From assembly GCA_035945115.1 (NCBI GenBank), contig DASZAN010000116.1:1-64000 (forward strand): a stretch of DNA of 64,000 nt, given 5' to 3'. This document shows positions 33,628 through 42,481 of the stretch, one piece after another; position 1 is the stretch's first letter; every line of letters begins with the position of its first letter. This DNA comes from DAHUYF01 sp035945115. Its GTDB lineage: Bacteria > Pseudomonadota > Alphaproteobacteria > ATCC43930 > CGMCC-115725. A program made the position numbers and the translations under genes. Under the pieces are notes generated by a model. It saw nothing but the letters and a program-made list of their open reading frames with translations, was not told where the DNA came from and made no database searches.

Positions 33628-34656
33628 CTACTGCGTCACGCCGAGCTTCGCGTCGGCCTTCTCGGCGAAGCGGTTGGTGAAGGTCTTGGCGAGATCGATA
33701 TGCGCGTTGGCGATCTCCGGCACGGATTGACTGAAAACTGTCAGCACCGCCGCGGCACCCTTCGGGTCCATAAGGCCTGTCGTCGAGTACATCGGCAGCG
33801 TGTTCTTGAGCGCCGCCAGATAGAGCGCACGGTCGGGTCCGACCATCTCCGCCGGCATCTTCGCCACGATCTCCTCGGCGCTGTGTGCATGGATCCATTT
33901 GAGGGTGGCGACGATCGCCTCGGCAAGCGCTTGCGCCTCAGCCTGGTGCGCGGCGACCCACGAGCTTTGCGCATAAAGCGCGCCGCCCGGATATTCGCCG
34001 CCGAACACGGCCTTGGTGTCGGCGAGCGTGCGCGTATCGGAGAGGATGCGCAAATCGGCGAATTTCCCTTGCAAGATGGTGACGGCGGGATCGAGCATGA
34101 CGGCGGCGTCCACCTGGCCCTGCTCCATCGCCGCGAGTGCCGTGGCATCGAGGCCGACGCCGATCACCGGCACCGCATTGGGATCGACGCCGTTCTTCGA
34201 CAGCAAGTATTTTAGGAAAAAGTCGGTCGACGAGCCGGGCGCGCTCACCCCGACCTTCTTCCCGGCGAGGTCCTTCACCGATTTGATCGCGGCCGTCTCC
34301 TTCGGCGCCACCACCAGCACCAGACCGGGGAGCCGATCATAAGTGACGAAGGCCTGCATCTCTTTGTTCTTGGCGGCGAGATTGACGCAGTGGTCGTAAT
34401 AGCCCGAGACCACATCGGCGCTGCCGCCCAGCACCGCCGTGAGCGCGGTGGACCCGCCCTTCACATTGATAAGCTCGACCTCGACACCCGCCTGCTCATA
34501 AGCGCCCAATTGCTGGGCCAGCACGGTCGGCAAGTAGCAGAGGCAATTGGCGCCACCAACGACGACTTTGACATGCGGCAGGTCCTTGGCTACCGCTGGC
34601 GCCAAAACCCATAAAATGCCGAGCAGTGCCCCGGTGATCGCCGCCTTTCCTCGCAT
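33628..34656 (-). CDS. ABC transporter substrate-binding protein, NMT1/THI5-like
   Basis: A 342-aa periplasmic protein. The signal peptide is AAITGALLGILWVLAPAVAK (cleavage near residue 24). The mature domain starts HVKVVVGGANCLCYLPTVLA, where YLPTVLAQQLGAY is typical of NMT1-like binding proteins, then ELINVKGGSTALTAVLGGSA and DVVSGYYDHCVNLAAKNKEM. Two cysteines lie in NCLCY. It heads the operon with the ATPase and permease genes. The family binds sulfonates, nitrate/bicarbonate or hydroxymethylpyrimidine precursors; no pathway gene nearby decides between them. Confidence 0.9.
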   Translation of the reverse strand: MRGKAAITGALLGILWVLAPAVAKDLPHVKVVVGGANCLCYLPTVLAQQLGAYEQAGVEVELINVKGGSTALTAVLGGSADVVSGYYDHCVNLAAKNKEMQAFVTYDRLPGLVLVVAPKETAAIKSVKDLAGKKVGVSAPGSSTDFFLKYLLSKNGVDPNAVPVIGVGLDATALAAMEQGQVDAAVMLDPAVTILQGKFADLRILSDTRTLADTKAVFGGEYPGGALYAQSSWVAAHQAEAQALAEAIVATLKWIHAHSAEEIVAKMPAEMVGPDRALYLAALKNTLPMYSTTGLMDPKGAAAVLTVFSQSVPEIANAHIDLAKTFTNRFAEKADAKLGVTQ

Positions 34657-34782
34657 CCTCGCCTCCGCCGTCTTGAGCGCGCGCAAGCTTAGGCGCGCGC
34701 CGTCCGCGATGCCAGTCCGCGCCGTTAACGGCGTATCAGGGAACGCACGGCAGAATACGCGCCTCGCGCAAGGAGGAAGAGC

Positions 34783-35151
34783 GTGTTCGACGGCGTGATG
34801 GCCCGCATCGGCGGCAAGAAAGATGAGCGCACGCAACGCGGTTCGGCGGCGCGCCTGCGCCAGCTCGACCAGGAGCTCGATCAGGAGCAGGCGCTGCAGA
34901 TCGGCGCCGCTGCGCTCGGCTTTCTCGGCGCCATGTTGAGCGTCACCGTGAGCGTGTTTTTTGCGCTGTTGCCGGTCCTCGCCTTCGCCACGCTCGGACA
35001 GTTCGCGTTTCAAGGCTGGTCGCCGGCGCTCATCCTGCTGCAACGCTGGGGGCTCCGCAGCAGCCGCGACATCGATGGCGAGCGCTATGCGATCGCGGGT
35101 ACGCTCGCCGAGCCCCCGCTTCCGGCGATCCAGGCAGACGCGGCGGACTGA
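34783..35151 (+). CDS. Small membrane protein, unknown function
   Basis: A 122-aa protein starting at GTG 34783 with a strong ribosome site (aaggaggaa) 6 nt upstream. Residues 1-40 are charged and helical (RLRQLDQELDQEQALQIGAA). One or two membrane segments follow (ALGFLGAMLSVTVSVFFALL, PVLAFATLGQFAFQ), then WSPALILLQRWGLRSSRDID and a short soluble end. This layout is like DUF2892-type small membrane proteins, but I cannot assign it. It is divergent from the NMT1-type operon and convergent with the unknown gene at 35159. Confidence 0.7.
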   Translation: MFDGVMARIGGKKDERTQRGSAARLRQLDQELDQEQALQIGAAALGFLGAMLSVTVSVFFALLPVLAFATLGQFAFQGWSPALILLQRWGLRSSRDIDGERYAIAGTLAEPPLPAIQADAAD

Positions 35152-35158
35152 AAGGCTT

Positions 35159-36346
35159 TTACCGTTCGCGCATCTGGCGGATGGCGATGAGGCCCTGTTT
35201 GAGCGCCATCAGCCGCGCCGTCTCCCCCTCGCTGTCGCGCTCGCGCAGGAGCCCGCGCGCGGCGAGTTCGCCCTCGGGAATGCCGAGTTCGCTCGCGATC
35301 TTCTTGATGAGGCGCTCGATCTGACCGCTCGTCGTCGGCCACTGCCGCTGCAGGCGCACCAGCACCGGCCAAGCTTCCGCCGGCGCGAGCGTATCGAGCA
35401 CGCTCACCAGCGCCACCATGACCTTGTCCACATTGTGCTTTGGTTTCCATTTGGCGTCGAGCAGCACCAGCGTGATCGCTGCCACGCGCGGATCGCCGGT
35501 CAGTGCGGCGTACCAGAGGAGTCCACGAAGCACGTGGCTGCCGGCGACGCTCAACGCCTGCGGCTCGCCGCGCTCGACGGGCGCGAGCCACGCGGCAAAG
35601 CGCTCGCGAAACTCGTCGACACCGACCGCGGCGAGGCACTTTTCCGCCTCCTTGCGCCAACTCGACGATGGCTTCGCCGGCACGTTCCCCTTGATGTGTC
35701 GGAAGAGCGCCTTCCAGGCGGATTTGCGCGGCTCCGGCATGGCGCGCAAATCGCCGCGGACGAGATCGCTCCAGCAGCGCGCGGGATCGAGCGCATCGCC
35801 CTCGTCGTGCCAGAGCATCATGTGCACTTGCTGCACCGCCGATTGGTAGCTCGCTTGGCTCTGGTACCTTCCCTGCCCCGACCCGCCTTTGAGCTCGGCC
35901 TGGAAGCGGCGGAGCTCGTTGCCGAGGTCCGGCGAGAGATCATGCGTGGCAAGAAAGACGCCGACGAGCTCTTCCGCCCCGAAGGACCAGAGCACGGAAT
36001 AGCGCCGATGTCCTTCCACCATGCGTATGAGATCCGTTTCCTCGAAGGGGAGATTCGGCGCGTACAGATTTTGCGCGAGCTGCGCCAGCAGCCCCTGCCA
36101 GCGGCTCGGCTCCGAGAGCGCACGCGCTTCGCTGGCGATCCAGGCGATGCGGGCGTGAATGGCGCGAATGAGCGAAACGAGCTCGCGCTTGCCGAGCTCC
36201 TTGCGCAGCCGCGGCAGGATGCGCTCGAGCGCCTCGCCGCCCGTCGCTTGGCGCTCGCGCAGATAGTCGCTCAAGATCACATGGGCGGCGTAATCGGCGA
36301 CATCCTCGGTCGCGAGAAAGCCGTCCGGTCCCATGGTCACTTGCAT
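35159..36346 (-). CDS. Unrecognised 395-aa cytoplasmic protein
   Basis: I do not recognise this protein. It has no signal peptide or membrane segment and is rich in Arg, Leu, Ala and Trp; most of it should be helical. Stretches include VADYAAHVILSDYLRERQAT, LLAQLAQNLYAPNLPFEETD, HRRYSVLWSFGAEELVGVFL, VAAITLVLLDAKWKPKHNVD and IERLIKKIASELGIPEGELA. The last two faintly recall the helical repeats around DUF4132/MolR-like proteins, which is only an impression. ATG 36346 is the only early start. Its base composition matches the neighbours. The nearest genes give no shared role. Confidence 0.75.
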   Translation of the reverse strand: MQVTMGPDGFLATEDVADYAAHVILSDYLRERQATGGEALERILPRLRKELGKRELVSLIRAIHARIAWIASEARALSEPSRWQGLLAQLAQNLYAPNLPFEETDLIRMVEGHRRYSVLWSFGAEELVGVFLATHDLSPDLGNELRRFQAELKGGSGQGRYQSQASYQSAVQQVHMMLWHDEGDALDPARCWSDLVRGDLRAMPEPRKSAWKALFRHIKGNVPAKPSSSWRKEAEKCLAAVGVDEFRERFAAWLAPVERGEPQALSVAGSHVLRGLLWYAALTGDPRVAAITLVLLDAKWKPKHNVDKVMVALVSVLDTLAPAEAWPVLVRLQRQWPTTSGQIERLIKKIASELGIPEGELAARGLLRERDSEGETARLMALKQGLIAIRQMRER

Positions 36347-36470
36347 GGCGCCCTCCCACAGCGGCGCCCGAGAACCTAAGGACGCGCCATTGCCGAAGCC
36401 TTAAGCTGGATTGACAGCCGCCGTGTTCTTGCCGCTCACTTGATAGAGGACGCCGCAAGAATGATTTGAA

Positions 36471-36482
36471 TTTTTCGAAAAA
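36471..36482. promoter_or_regulatory. Palindrome tttttcgaaaaa upstream of acyl-CoA synthetase gene
   Basis: A perfect 12-bp palindrome lies 18 nt before the start at 36501, in an otherwise AT-rich stretch (gaatgatttgaatttttcg). It could be an operator or part of the promoter. No regulator is assigned; the AraC/GyrI-type regulator gene at 38061 is convergent with this gene and is one candidate. The 154-nt gap between 36347 and 36500 holds nothing else that I recognise. Confidence 0.3.
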
Positions 36483-36500
36483 GCGTCCGAGGGAGGCGCG

Positions 36501-38051
36501 ATGTATCCGGGCGTTCATGCACAGCGCCGGCCGCAGCAGCCGGCCTTCATCATGGCCGGCACCGGCGAGACGGTGAGCTATGCCGAGCTCGAGCGGCGCA
36601 CCAATCGGCTCGCGCATTTCCTCCGCGCCGAGGGCCTGAATCGGCTCGATCACTACGCCATCTTCATGGAAAATAATCCGCGCTACGTCGAGTGCTGCGG
36701 CGCTGGCGAGCGCGCCGGCCTCTATTACACCTGCGCCAACTCCTATCTCACGCCGGACGAGCTCGCCTACATTCTCGACAACAGCGAGTCGAAAGTGCTC
36801 ATCACTTCCGTGGCAAAGCGCGAGGTGGCGGTGAAGGCGCTGGCAATGCCGCCGCGCATCGAGCGTTGTCTCGTCGTCGATGGGCCGAGCGAAGGTGAGC
36901 GCATCCTCAATCTCGATGCGGCGCTGGCACGCTTTCCCGACACGCCAATTCCCGACGAGTGGCTCGGCACGCCGATGCTCTACTCGTCCGGCACCACCGG
37001 GCGGCCAAAGGGCATCCTGCGCCCGCTCCCGGAGAATCCACCAAGTCAGCCGCTGCCGCTCTTCGATTGGCTGGTGAAGCTCTGGCGCTATCGCGAGGGC
37101 ATGATCTATCTCTCGCCGGCGCCGCTCTATCACTCGGCGCCGCAAGCGGCGGTGAGCCTCACCATCCGCATGGGCGGCACCGCCATCATCATGGAGCATT
37201 TCGATCCTGAGCAGTATCTGGCGCTCATCGAGCGCTACCGCGTGACGCACAGCCAGCTCGTGCCCACCATGTTCTCGCGCATGCTGAAGCTGCCGGAAGA
37301 GGTTCGGCGGCGCTACGATCTCTCCTCGCTCGAGATCGCCATCCACGCCGCGGCACCCTGCCCCATTCCCGTCAAGGAGCAGATGATCGAATGGTGGGGA
37401 CCGATCATCCAGGAATATTACGGCGCCACCGAAGGCTTGGGCTTCACCGCTTGCGACAGCGCCGAGTGGCTGGCGCATCGCGGCACGGTCGGCCGCGTCC
37501 TGTTGGGCGAGCTCCACATTCTCGATGAGGAGATGCGGCCGGTGCCGCAGGGAACGTCCGGCACGCTCTGGTTCAAGACGGCAACGCCCTTCGAGTATTT
37601 CAACGATCCCGCCAAGACGAAAGAGGCGCGCTCGCCCGACGGCACCATGAGCACAGTCGGCGATGTCGGCTATGTCGATGCCGACGGCTTTCTCCATCTC
37701 ACCGACCGCCGCACCTTCATGATCATCTCCGGCGGCGTCAACATCTACCCGCAGGAATGCGAGAACCTGCTCATCACCCATCCCAAGGTGGCGGACGCCG
37801 CCGTCTTCGGCGTCCCCAACGACGATCTCGGCGAAGAAGTGAAGGCGGTGGTCGAGGTCATGCCCGGCATCCGCCCCGATCCCGCTCTCGCCGAGGAGCT
37901 CATCCTCTTCTGCCGCACGCATTTGGCGCACCTCAAATGCCCGCGCTCGGTCGACTTCGAGGAGAAGCTGCCGCGCCTTCCCACGGGGAAGCTCTACAAG
38001 CGGCTCTTGCGCGACCGCTATTGGGGCAAACGCAAGAGCCGCATCGTCTGA
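36501..38051 (+). CDS. Acyl-CoA synthetase (AMP-forming, FadD-like)
   Basis: A 516-aa enzyme that activates a carboxylic acid with ATP and CoA. Start ATG 36501 has gagggaggcg just upstream. The phosphate loop is LYSSGTTGRPKGILRPL, the A5 motif EYYGATEGLGF, the A7 motif GDVGYVDADGFLHLTDR, the hinge region MIISGGVNIYPQECENLL, and the catalytic Lys lies in LPTGKLYKRLL. Overall it resembles FadD-type ligases of actinobacterial and proteobacterial fatty or aromatic acid breakdown. The chain length or aromatic nature of the substrate is not readable. It is a single gene, convergent with an AraC-type regulator. Confidence 0.9.
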   Translation: MYPGVHAQRRPQQPAFIMAGTGETVSYAELERRTNRLAHFLRAEGLNRLDHYAIFMENNPRYVECCGAGERAGLYYTCANSYLTPDELAYILDNSESKVLITSVAKREVAVKALAMPPRIERCLVVDGPSEGERILNLDAALARFPDTPIPDEWLGTPMLYSSGTTGRPKGILRPLPENPPSQPLPLFDWLVKLWRYREGMIYLSPAPLYHSAPQAAVSLTIRMGGTAIIMEHFDPEQYLALIERYRVTHSQLVPTMFSRMLKLPEEVRRRYDLSSLEIAIHAAAPCPIPVKEQMIEWWGPIIQEYYGATEGLGFTACDSAEWLAHRGTVGRVLLGELHILDEEMRPVPQGTSGTLWFKTATPFEYFNDPAKTKEARSPDGTMSTVGDVGYVDADGFLHLTDRRTFMIISGGVNIYPQECENLLITHPKVADAAVFGVPNDDLGEEVKAVVEVMPGIRPDPALAEELILFCRTHLAHLKCPRSVDFEEKLPRLPTGKLYKRLLRDRYWGKRKSRIV

Positions 38052-38060
38052 GCCGCGCGC

Positions 38061-38894
38061 TCAGCCCTTGAGCGGGACCCAGATCTCGATCGTGCCGGTG
38101 CCGCGCGCGGGATCGAAATCCTCGCCATAGCGCTCGAAACTGGGTGCATCCGCGATCTCATGGCCCGATTCCGGCACCCAGCGGTTCCAGATCGTGGCGA
38201 TGGTGCGGCGGATGGTCGAGACGTGCTCTTTGTGAGCGAAGACCGCATAGCGCCGTTCGGGAATGCGCAGGCGCGCGAATTCGGCGGGAAGCTCGGAGAA
38301 GCTGGCGACCTCGACGGCGGCGACGTAGTCGTAGTTGCCGTGATCGTCGCCGTTGCAGCAGACACCGTAGGCGACGCCGCCGATCTGGCCGGGAATGTTG
38401 CCGAGATAGCGCTGGAAGCGTTGCCATTGCGCGGGGATGCCCTTGCTGGTTTCCCAGGTGTAGCGCTCGCTCAGCCCGGCGATGAGTAGCGCCCTGCCGT
38501 TCTCGAAGCGCGGCGGCGCGAGCGTGGTCAGAAGCGTTTCGTCCATTTTGAGGGGCTCCACGAGATTGAGGTTGGTGCGCGCGCGTCGCGCGCGCACCGC
38601 TTCGGGCGTCTCGCCGAAGTGGTCGCGGAACGCGCGGGTGAATGCTTCGTGAGAGCCGTATCCCGCATCGAGCGCTACGCCCAGAATGTCCGACGCGCCC
38701 GCCGCCAATTGGCGGGCGGCCTCGGTTAAGCGGCGACCGCGCACGTAGCGCATGATGGAACGGCCGGTCGCCTCGCCGAAGGCGCGCGTGAGATAGAAGC
38801 GCGACACGCCAACGGCGGCGGCGATCTCCTCCAAGGTGATCTCTCCGGCGAAGTGGCTTTCGACGTACCAAAGCGCCTTGCCCACGGGATTCAT
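38061..38894 (-). CDS. AraC-family regulator with GyrI-like effector domain
   Basis: A 277-aa regulator. Residues 1-105 hold two AraC helix-turn-helix motifs (ITLEEIAAAVGVSRFYLTRA and ILGVALDAGYGSHEAFTRAF, then FGETPEAVRARR). Residues 125-277 form a GyrI/BmrR C-terminal-like ligand-binding domain (FENGRALLIAGLSERYTWET, RRYAVFAHKEHVSTIRRTIA, SFERYGEDFDP, GTIEIWVPLKG). ATG 38894 is preferred because gtgagggg precedes it; the frame is open to 38936. Such proteins respond to hydrophobic or cationic compounds and often control efflux or detoxification genes. Confidence 0.9.
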   Translation of the reverse strand: MNPVGKALWYVESHFAGEITLEEIAAAVGVSRFYLTRAFGEATGRSIMRYVRGRRLTEAARQLAAGASDILGVALDAGYGSHEAFTRAFRDHFGETPEAVRARRARTNLNLVEPLKMDETLLTTLAPPRFENGRALLIAGLSERYTWETSKGIPAQWQRFQRYLGNIPGQIGGVAYGVCCNGDDHGNYDYVAAVEVASFSELPAEFARLRIPERRYAVFAHKEHVSTIRRTIATIWNRWVPESGHEIADAPSFERYGEDFDPARGTGTIEIWVPLKG

Positions 38895-38981
38895 CGGCCC
38901 CTCACGAAAGCATTGCCGATTATGCCCGCGCCTCATCCACCCGCTTGATCGTTCTTGCGCTCGCGAGAGAAAATCGCGCGC

Positions 38982-41900
38982 TCACACCGAGAAGTATTTC
39001 GCCTGCGGGTGCGTCACGACGATGGCTGAGGTCGATTGCTCGGGGTCGAGCTGGTCTTCTTCGGTGAGGGATACGCCGATCTCCTCGGCGTTGAGAAGCG
39101 CGAGCAATTGCCGCTGGTCGGCGAGATTGGGACAGGCGGGATAGCCGAAGGAATAGCGGCTGCCGCGATAGCCTTGCTGGAGGAGCGCTTCGATGTCGCG
39201 CGCTTCGTCGCCAGCGAAGCCGAGCTCGGCGCGGATGCGCTTGTGCGTGTATTCTGCCATCGCTTCGGCCATCTCGACGGAGAGACCGTGCAAATAGAGG
39301 TAATCCTGATAGCGGTTCTCGGCGAACCATTCGCGCGCTGTGTCGGAGGCGCGTGGCCCCATGGTGACGACCTGCAGGCCGATCACGTCGCGCGCATCGT
39401 CGCTCACATCGCGGAAGAAATCGGCGATGCACAAGCCGCCGTCCTTGTTCTGGCGCGGGAAGGTGAAGCGCGCCACCTCGTGGCCATTTTCCGGCGCGAA
39501 CAGGATCACGTCGTTGCCCTCGGCGGCGCAGGGCCAATAGCCGTAGACCGCCTGCGGTACGAGGATGTCTTGCTGGATCGCGGTGTCGAGCATCCGTTGC
39601 AGGATCGGTCGCAGCTCCTTCTGCGCCCAGAGTTTGAATGCGTCGAGCGTGCGCCCGTCCTTGCGATAGCCCCAATGGAATTGATAGAGCATGCGCTCGT
39701 TGAGATAGGGCACGAGCGCCTTCACCGGCACGCGCGCCACGGTGCGCGGTCCCCAGAAGGGCGGCTCGACCACCGGCAATCCGCGCGTCAGCTCCTGGCG
39801 GCGGAAGCGAATCTCCTCGACGTCGATCGGCCGCAGCGGCCGCGCATCGGCGGCACGGCCGAGCTTGCGGCTTTCGTTGACGACGCGGCCGCGGTTCTTG
39901 GCGCGCACCTCGGCCAAGTGATGGTCGAAGCGGCCGTTCACCACCTTGTCCATGAGCGCCAGACCGTCGAAGGCGTCGCGCGCATAGGCGACGCGGCCTG
40001 AGGCATAGGCCTTGACGCAATCCTCCTCGACATAGCGGCGCGTGAGCGCGGCGCCGCCCAACATGACCGGCATGGAAATGCCGCAGCGTGTCATCTCCTC
40101 GAGATTCTCGCGCATCACCACCGTCGACTTGACGAGGAGACCCGACATGCCGACGGCGTCGGCCTTGTATTGCTGCGCCGCGTCGAGAATGGCGGCGATC
40201 GGCTGTTTGATACCGAGATTGACGACGCGATAGCCGTTGTTGGTGAGGATGATGTCGACGAGATTCTTGCCGATGTCGTGAACGTCGCCCTTCACGGTGG
40301 CGAGCACGATCGTCCCCTTCTGCTGACCCTCGATGCGCTCCATGTAAGGCTCGAGGTAAGCCACCGCCGCCTTCATGGTCTCGGCCGATTGCAGCACGAA
40401 GGGGAGCTGCATCTTGCCGGCGCCGAAGAGGTCGCCCACCACCTTCATGCCGTCCAAGAGAAACGTGTTGATGATGTCGAGCGGCTGGTGCTTTTCGAGC
40501 GCGAGCTTCAAATCCTCGTTGAGCCCCTGTCGATCGCCATCGACGATGCGCTGTTTGAGGCGCTCCTCGACCGCGGCCGGTCGCTCCTTCTTCGCCGCCT
40601 TCGTTGTCACTCGATTCTCGAAGAGGGCGATGAAGGCTTGCAGCGGATCGTAGCCGGGGCGCCGGCGATCGAAGATCAGATCCTCGGCGATCCGCGCTTC
40701 CTCCTCGGGAATGCGGTGGAGCGGCATGATCTTCGAGACGTGGAGGATGGCGCCGGTCAAGCCGCGCTTCAGCGCGTGATCGAGGAACACGGAATTGAGC
40801 ACGTGGCGCGCCGCGGGATTGAGGCCGAAGGAAATGTTGGAGAGGCCGAGAATGATCTGGCACGCCGGCAGCTCTTTGGCGATCCGCTCGATCGCCTCCA
40901 AGGTCCAAAGCCCGAGCTTGCGGTCGTCCTCGTTCCCCGTGCAGATGGTGAAGGTGAGGGGATCGAAGAGGAGATCGGCGGACGGCAGCCCGAACCGGCC
41001 ACAAGCGAAATCGTGCAGGCGATGCGCGACGTCGACCTTGCGGTCGACCTCCTTCGCCATGCCTTGCTCGTCGATGGTGAGGGCGATCACGGCGGTGCCG
41101 AAGCGGCGCGCCAGCTCGAGCCGCTTCGCCGCCGGTGTCTCGCCATCCTCGAAATTGATGGAATTGAGAATGGGCTTGCCGCCATAGAGCTTGAGCGCGG
41201 CTTCGATGACCGGCAGCTCCGTTGAGTCGATAACGAGGGGCGCGTTGACCGCGCCGCGCAGCCGCGTCACCACCTCGCCCATCTCCGCCACTTCGTCGCG
41301 GCCGACGAAGGCGGTGCAGATATCGAGCGCGTGCGAGCCTTCCTTCACCTGGTCGCGCGCCATCTCGACGCAGCCGTCCCAATCGCCCTTCTCCTGCAGC
41401 TCGCGGAAGCGCTTCGAGCCGTTGGCGTTGCAGCGCTCGCCGATCGAGAGATACGCGTTCTCCTGGCGGAGCGGCACCTGCGCATAAAGCGAGGCGATGC
41501 CGGGTGCCCAGGCCACGCGCCGCGGTTTCGGCCGCGGCCGGAAGCCATCCTCGGCAAGGCGGCGCAGCATGGCATCGAGCGCCGCGATATGCGCCGCCTC
41601 CGTACCGCAGCAGCCGCCGATCATGTTGACGCCATCCTCGACGACGAACCGCTCCTGCCATTGCGCAAGCTCGGCCGCGCCCAAGGGATAATGCGCCGCG
41701 CCGTTCACCAGCTCCGGCAGCCCCGCATTGGGCTGCACCGAGATGAGGTGCGGCCAGTTCTCGCCGAGCCATTTCACGTGCTCGGCCATCTCGAGCGGCC
41801 CGGTGGCGCAATTGATGCCGAGAAGCGGCACGTCGAGCGCATCGATGATGGTGGCCGCCGCGGCTATATCGGCGCCGACCAGCAAGGTGCCGGTGGTCTC

Positions 41901-42476
41901 GACCGTCACCTGCACGAAGATCGGCGTCTCGAGCTTCGCCTCGGCGCGCGCGCGTTTGGCGCCGTTCGCCGCCGCCTTGATCTGGAGGGGATCCTGGCAG
42001 GTCTCGATCAGGATGGCATCGACGCCGCCGGCGACGAGGCCGCGGCACTGCACGGTGAGCGCATCCTCGAGTGCCTGGTAATCGATGTGGCCGAGCGAGG
42101 GCAGCCGCGTGCCGGGCCCGAGCGAGCCGAGCACGAAACGGTCGCGGCCGTCGCCTTTCACATCATCGATCGCTTCGCGTGCCAGCTCCGCCGAGCGCTT
42201 GTTGATGGCGAAGGCCTTCTCGGCGATCCCGAACTCGCCGAGCGTGACCGGCGATGCGCCGAAACTGTTGGTCTTGGTGAGATCGGCGCCGGCGCGGAGA
42301 TAGCCCAGATGAATCGACCGCACGAGATCGGGCCGCGTCTCGACGAGAATGTCGGTACAGTTCTCGTGCCCATGATAATCATGCTCGGCATGAAGATGCC
42401 GCGCCTGCATCTGCGTGCCCATGGCGCCATCGCAGAGCAACACCCGGTCGGCGAGGAGATCGAGGAGATGGGGCAT
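38982..42476 (-). CDS. metH: Cobalamin-dependent methionine synthase MetH
   Basis: A full-length 1164-aa MetH, which transfers the methyl group of 5-methyltetrahydrofolate via cobalamin to homocysteine. Modules in order: homocysteine-binding domain (VLLCDGAMGTQMQ; zinc cysteines in GINCATG and MIGGCCGTEA), pterin-binding domain (SIGERCNANGSKRF), cobalamin cap and Rossmann domains (TVKGDVHDIGKNLVDIILTN with the axial His; LLVKSTVVMRENL), and the C-terminal reactivation/SAM domain (LHGLSVEMAEAMAEYTHKRI; GYRGSRYSFGYPACPNLADQ). It is the last gene of the minus-strand operon with ArsR-methyltransferase and metF. ATG 42476 is 5 nt past the metF stop; the nearest purine-rich site is provided by repeat B4. 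Confidence 0.97.
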   Translation of the reverse strand: MPHLLDLLADRVLLCDGAMGTQMQARHLHAEHDYHGHENCTDILVETRPDLVRSIHLGYLRAGADLTKTNSFGASPVTLGEFGIAEKAFAINKRSAELAREAIDDVKGDGRDRFVLGSLGPGTRLPSLGHIDYQALEDALTVQCRGLVAGGVDAILIETCQDPLQIKAAANGAKRARAEAKLETPIFVQVTVETTGTLLVGADIAAAATIIDALDVPLLGINCATGPLEMAEHVKWLGENWPHLISVQPNAGLPELVNGAAHYPLGAAELAQWQERFVVEDGVNMIGGCCGTEAAHIAALDAMLRRLAEDGFRPRPKPRRVAWAPGIASLYAQVPLRQENAYLSIGERCNANGSKRFRELQEKGDWDGCVEMARDQVKEGSHALDICTAFVGRDEVAEMGEVVTRLRGAVNAPLVIDSTELPVIEAALKLYGGKPILNSINFEDGETPAAKRLELARRFGTAVIALTIDEQGMAKEVDRKVDVAHRLHDFACGRFGLPSADLLFDPLTFTICTGNEDDRKLGLWTLEAIERIAKELPACQIILGLSNISFGLNPAARHVLNSVFLDHALKRGLTGAILHVSKIMPLHRIPEEEARIAEDLIFDRRRPGYDPLQAFIALFENRVTTKAAKKERPAAVEERLKQRIVDGDRQGLNEDLKLALEKHQPLDIINTFLLDGMKVVGDLFGAGKMQLPFVLQSAETMKAAVAYLEPYMERIEGQQKGTIVLATVKGDVHDIGKNLVDIILTNNGYRVVNLGIKQPIAAILDAAQQYKADAVGMSGLLVKSTVVMRENLEEMTRCGISMPVMLGGAALTRRYVEEDCVKAYASGRVAYARDAFDGLALMDKVVNGRFDHHLAEVRAKNRGRVVNESRKLGRAADARPLRPIDVEEIRFRRQELTRGLPVVEPPFWGPRTVARVPVKALVPYLNERMLYQFHWGYRKDGRTLDAFKLWAQKELRPILQRMLDTAIQQDILVPQAVYGYWPCAAEGNDVILFAPENGHEVARFTFPRQNKDGGLCIADFFRDVSDDARDVIGLQVVTMGPRASDTAREWFAENRYQDYLYLHGLSVEMAEAMAEYTHKRIRAELGFAGDEARDIEALLQQGYRGSRYSFGYPACPNLADQRQLLALLNAEEIGVSLTEEDQLDPEQSTSAIVVTHPQAKYFSV

Positions 42477-42481
42477 GGTGC

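Noticed and set aside
35940..37931. 663-codon frame on the minus strand opposite the acyl-CoA synthetase
   Set aside because: Its first two thirds are antisense to a well-recognised acyl-CoA synthetase and the remainder is an out-of-frame read of the 395-aa gene.
38920..42048. 1042-codon frame overlapping metH on the same strand
   Set aside because: It is an Arg-rich out-of-frame shadow of metH; metH has all its domains in the other frame.
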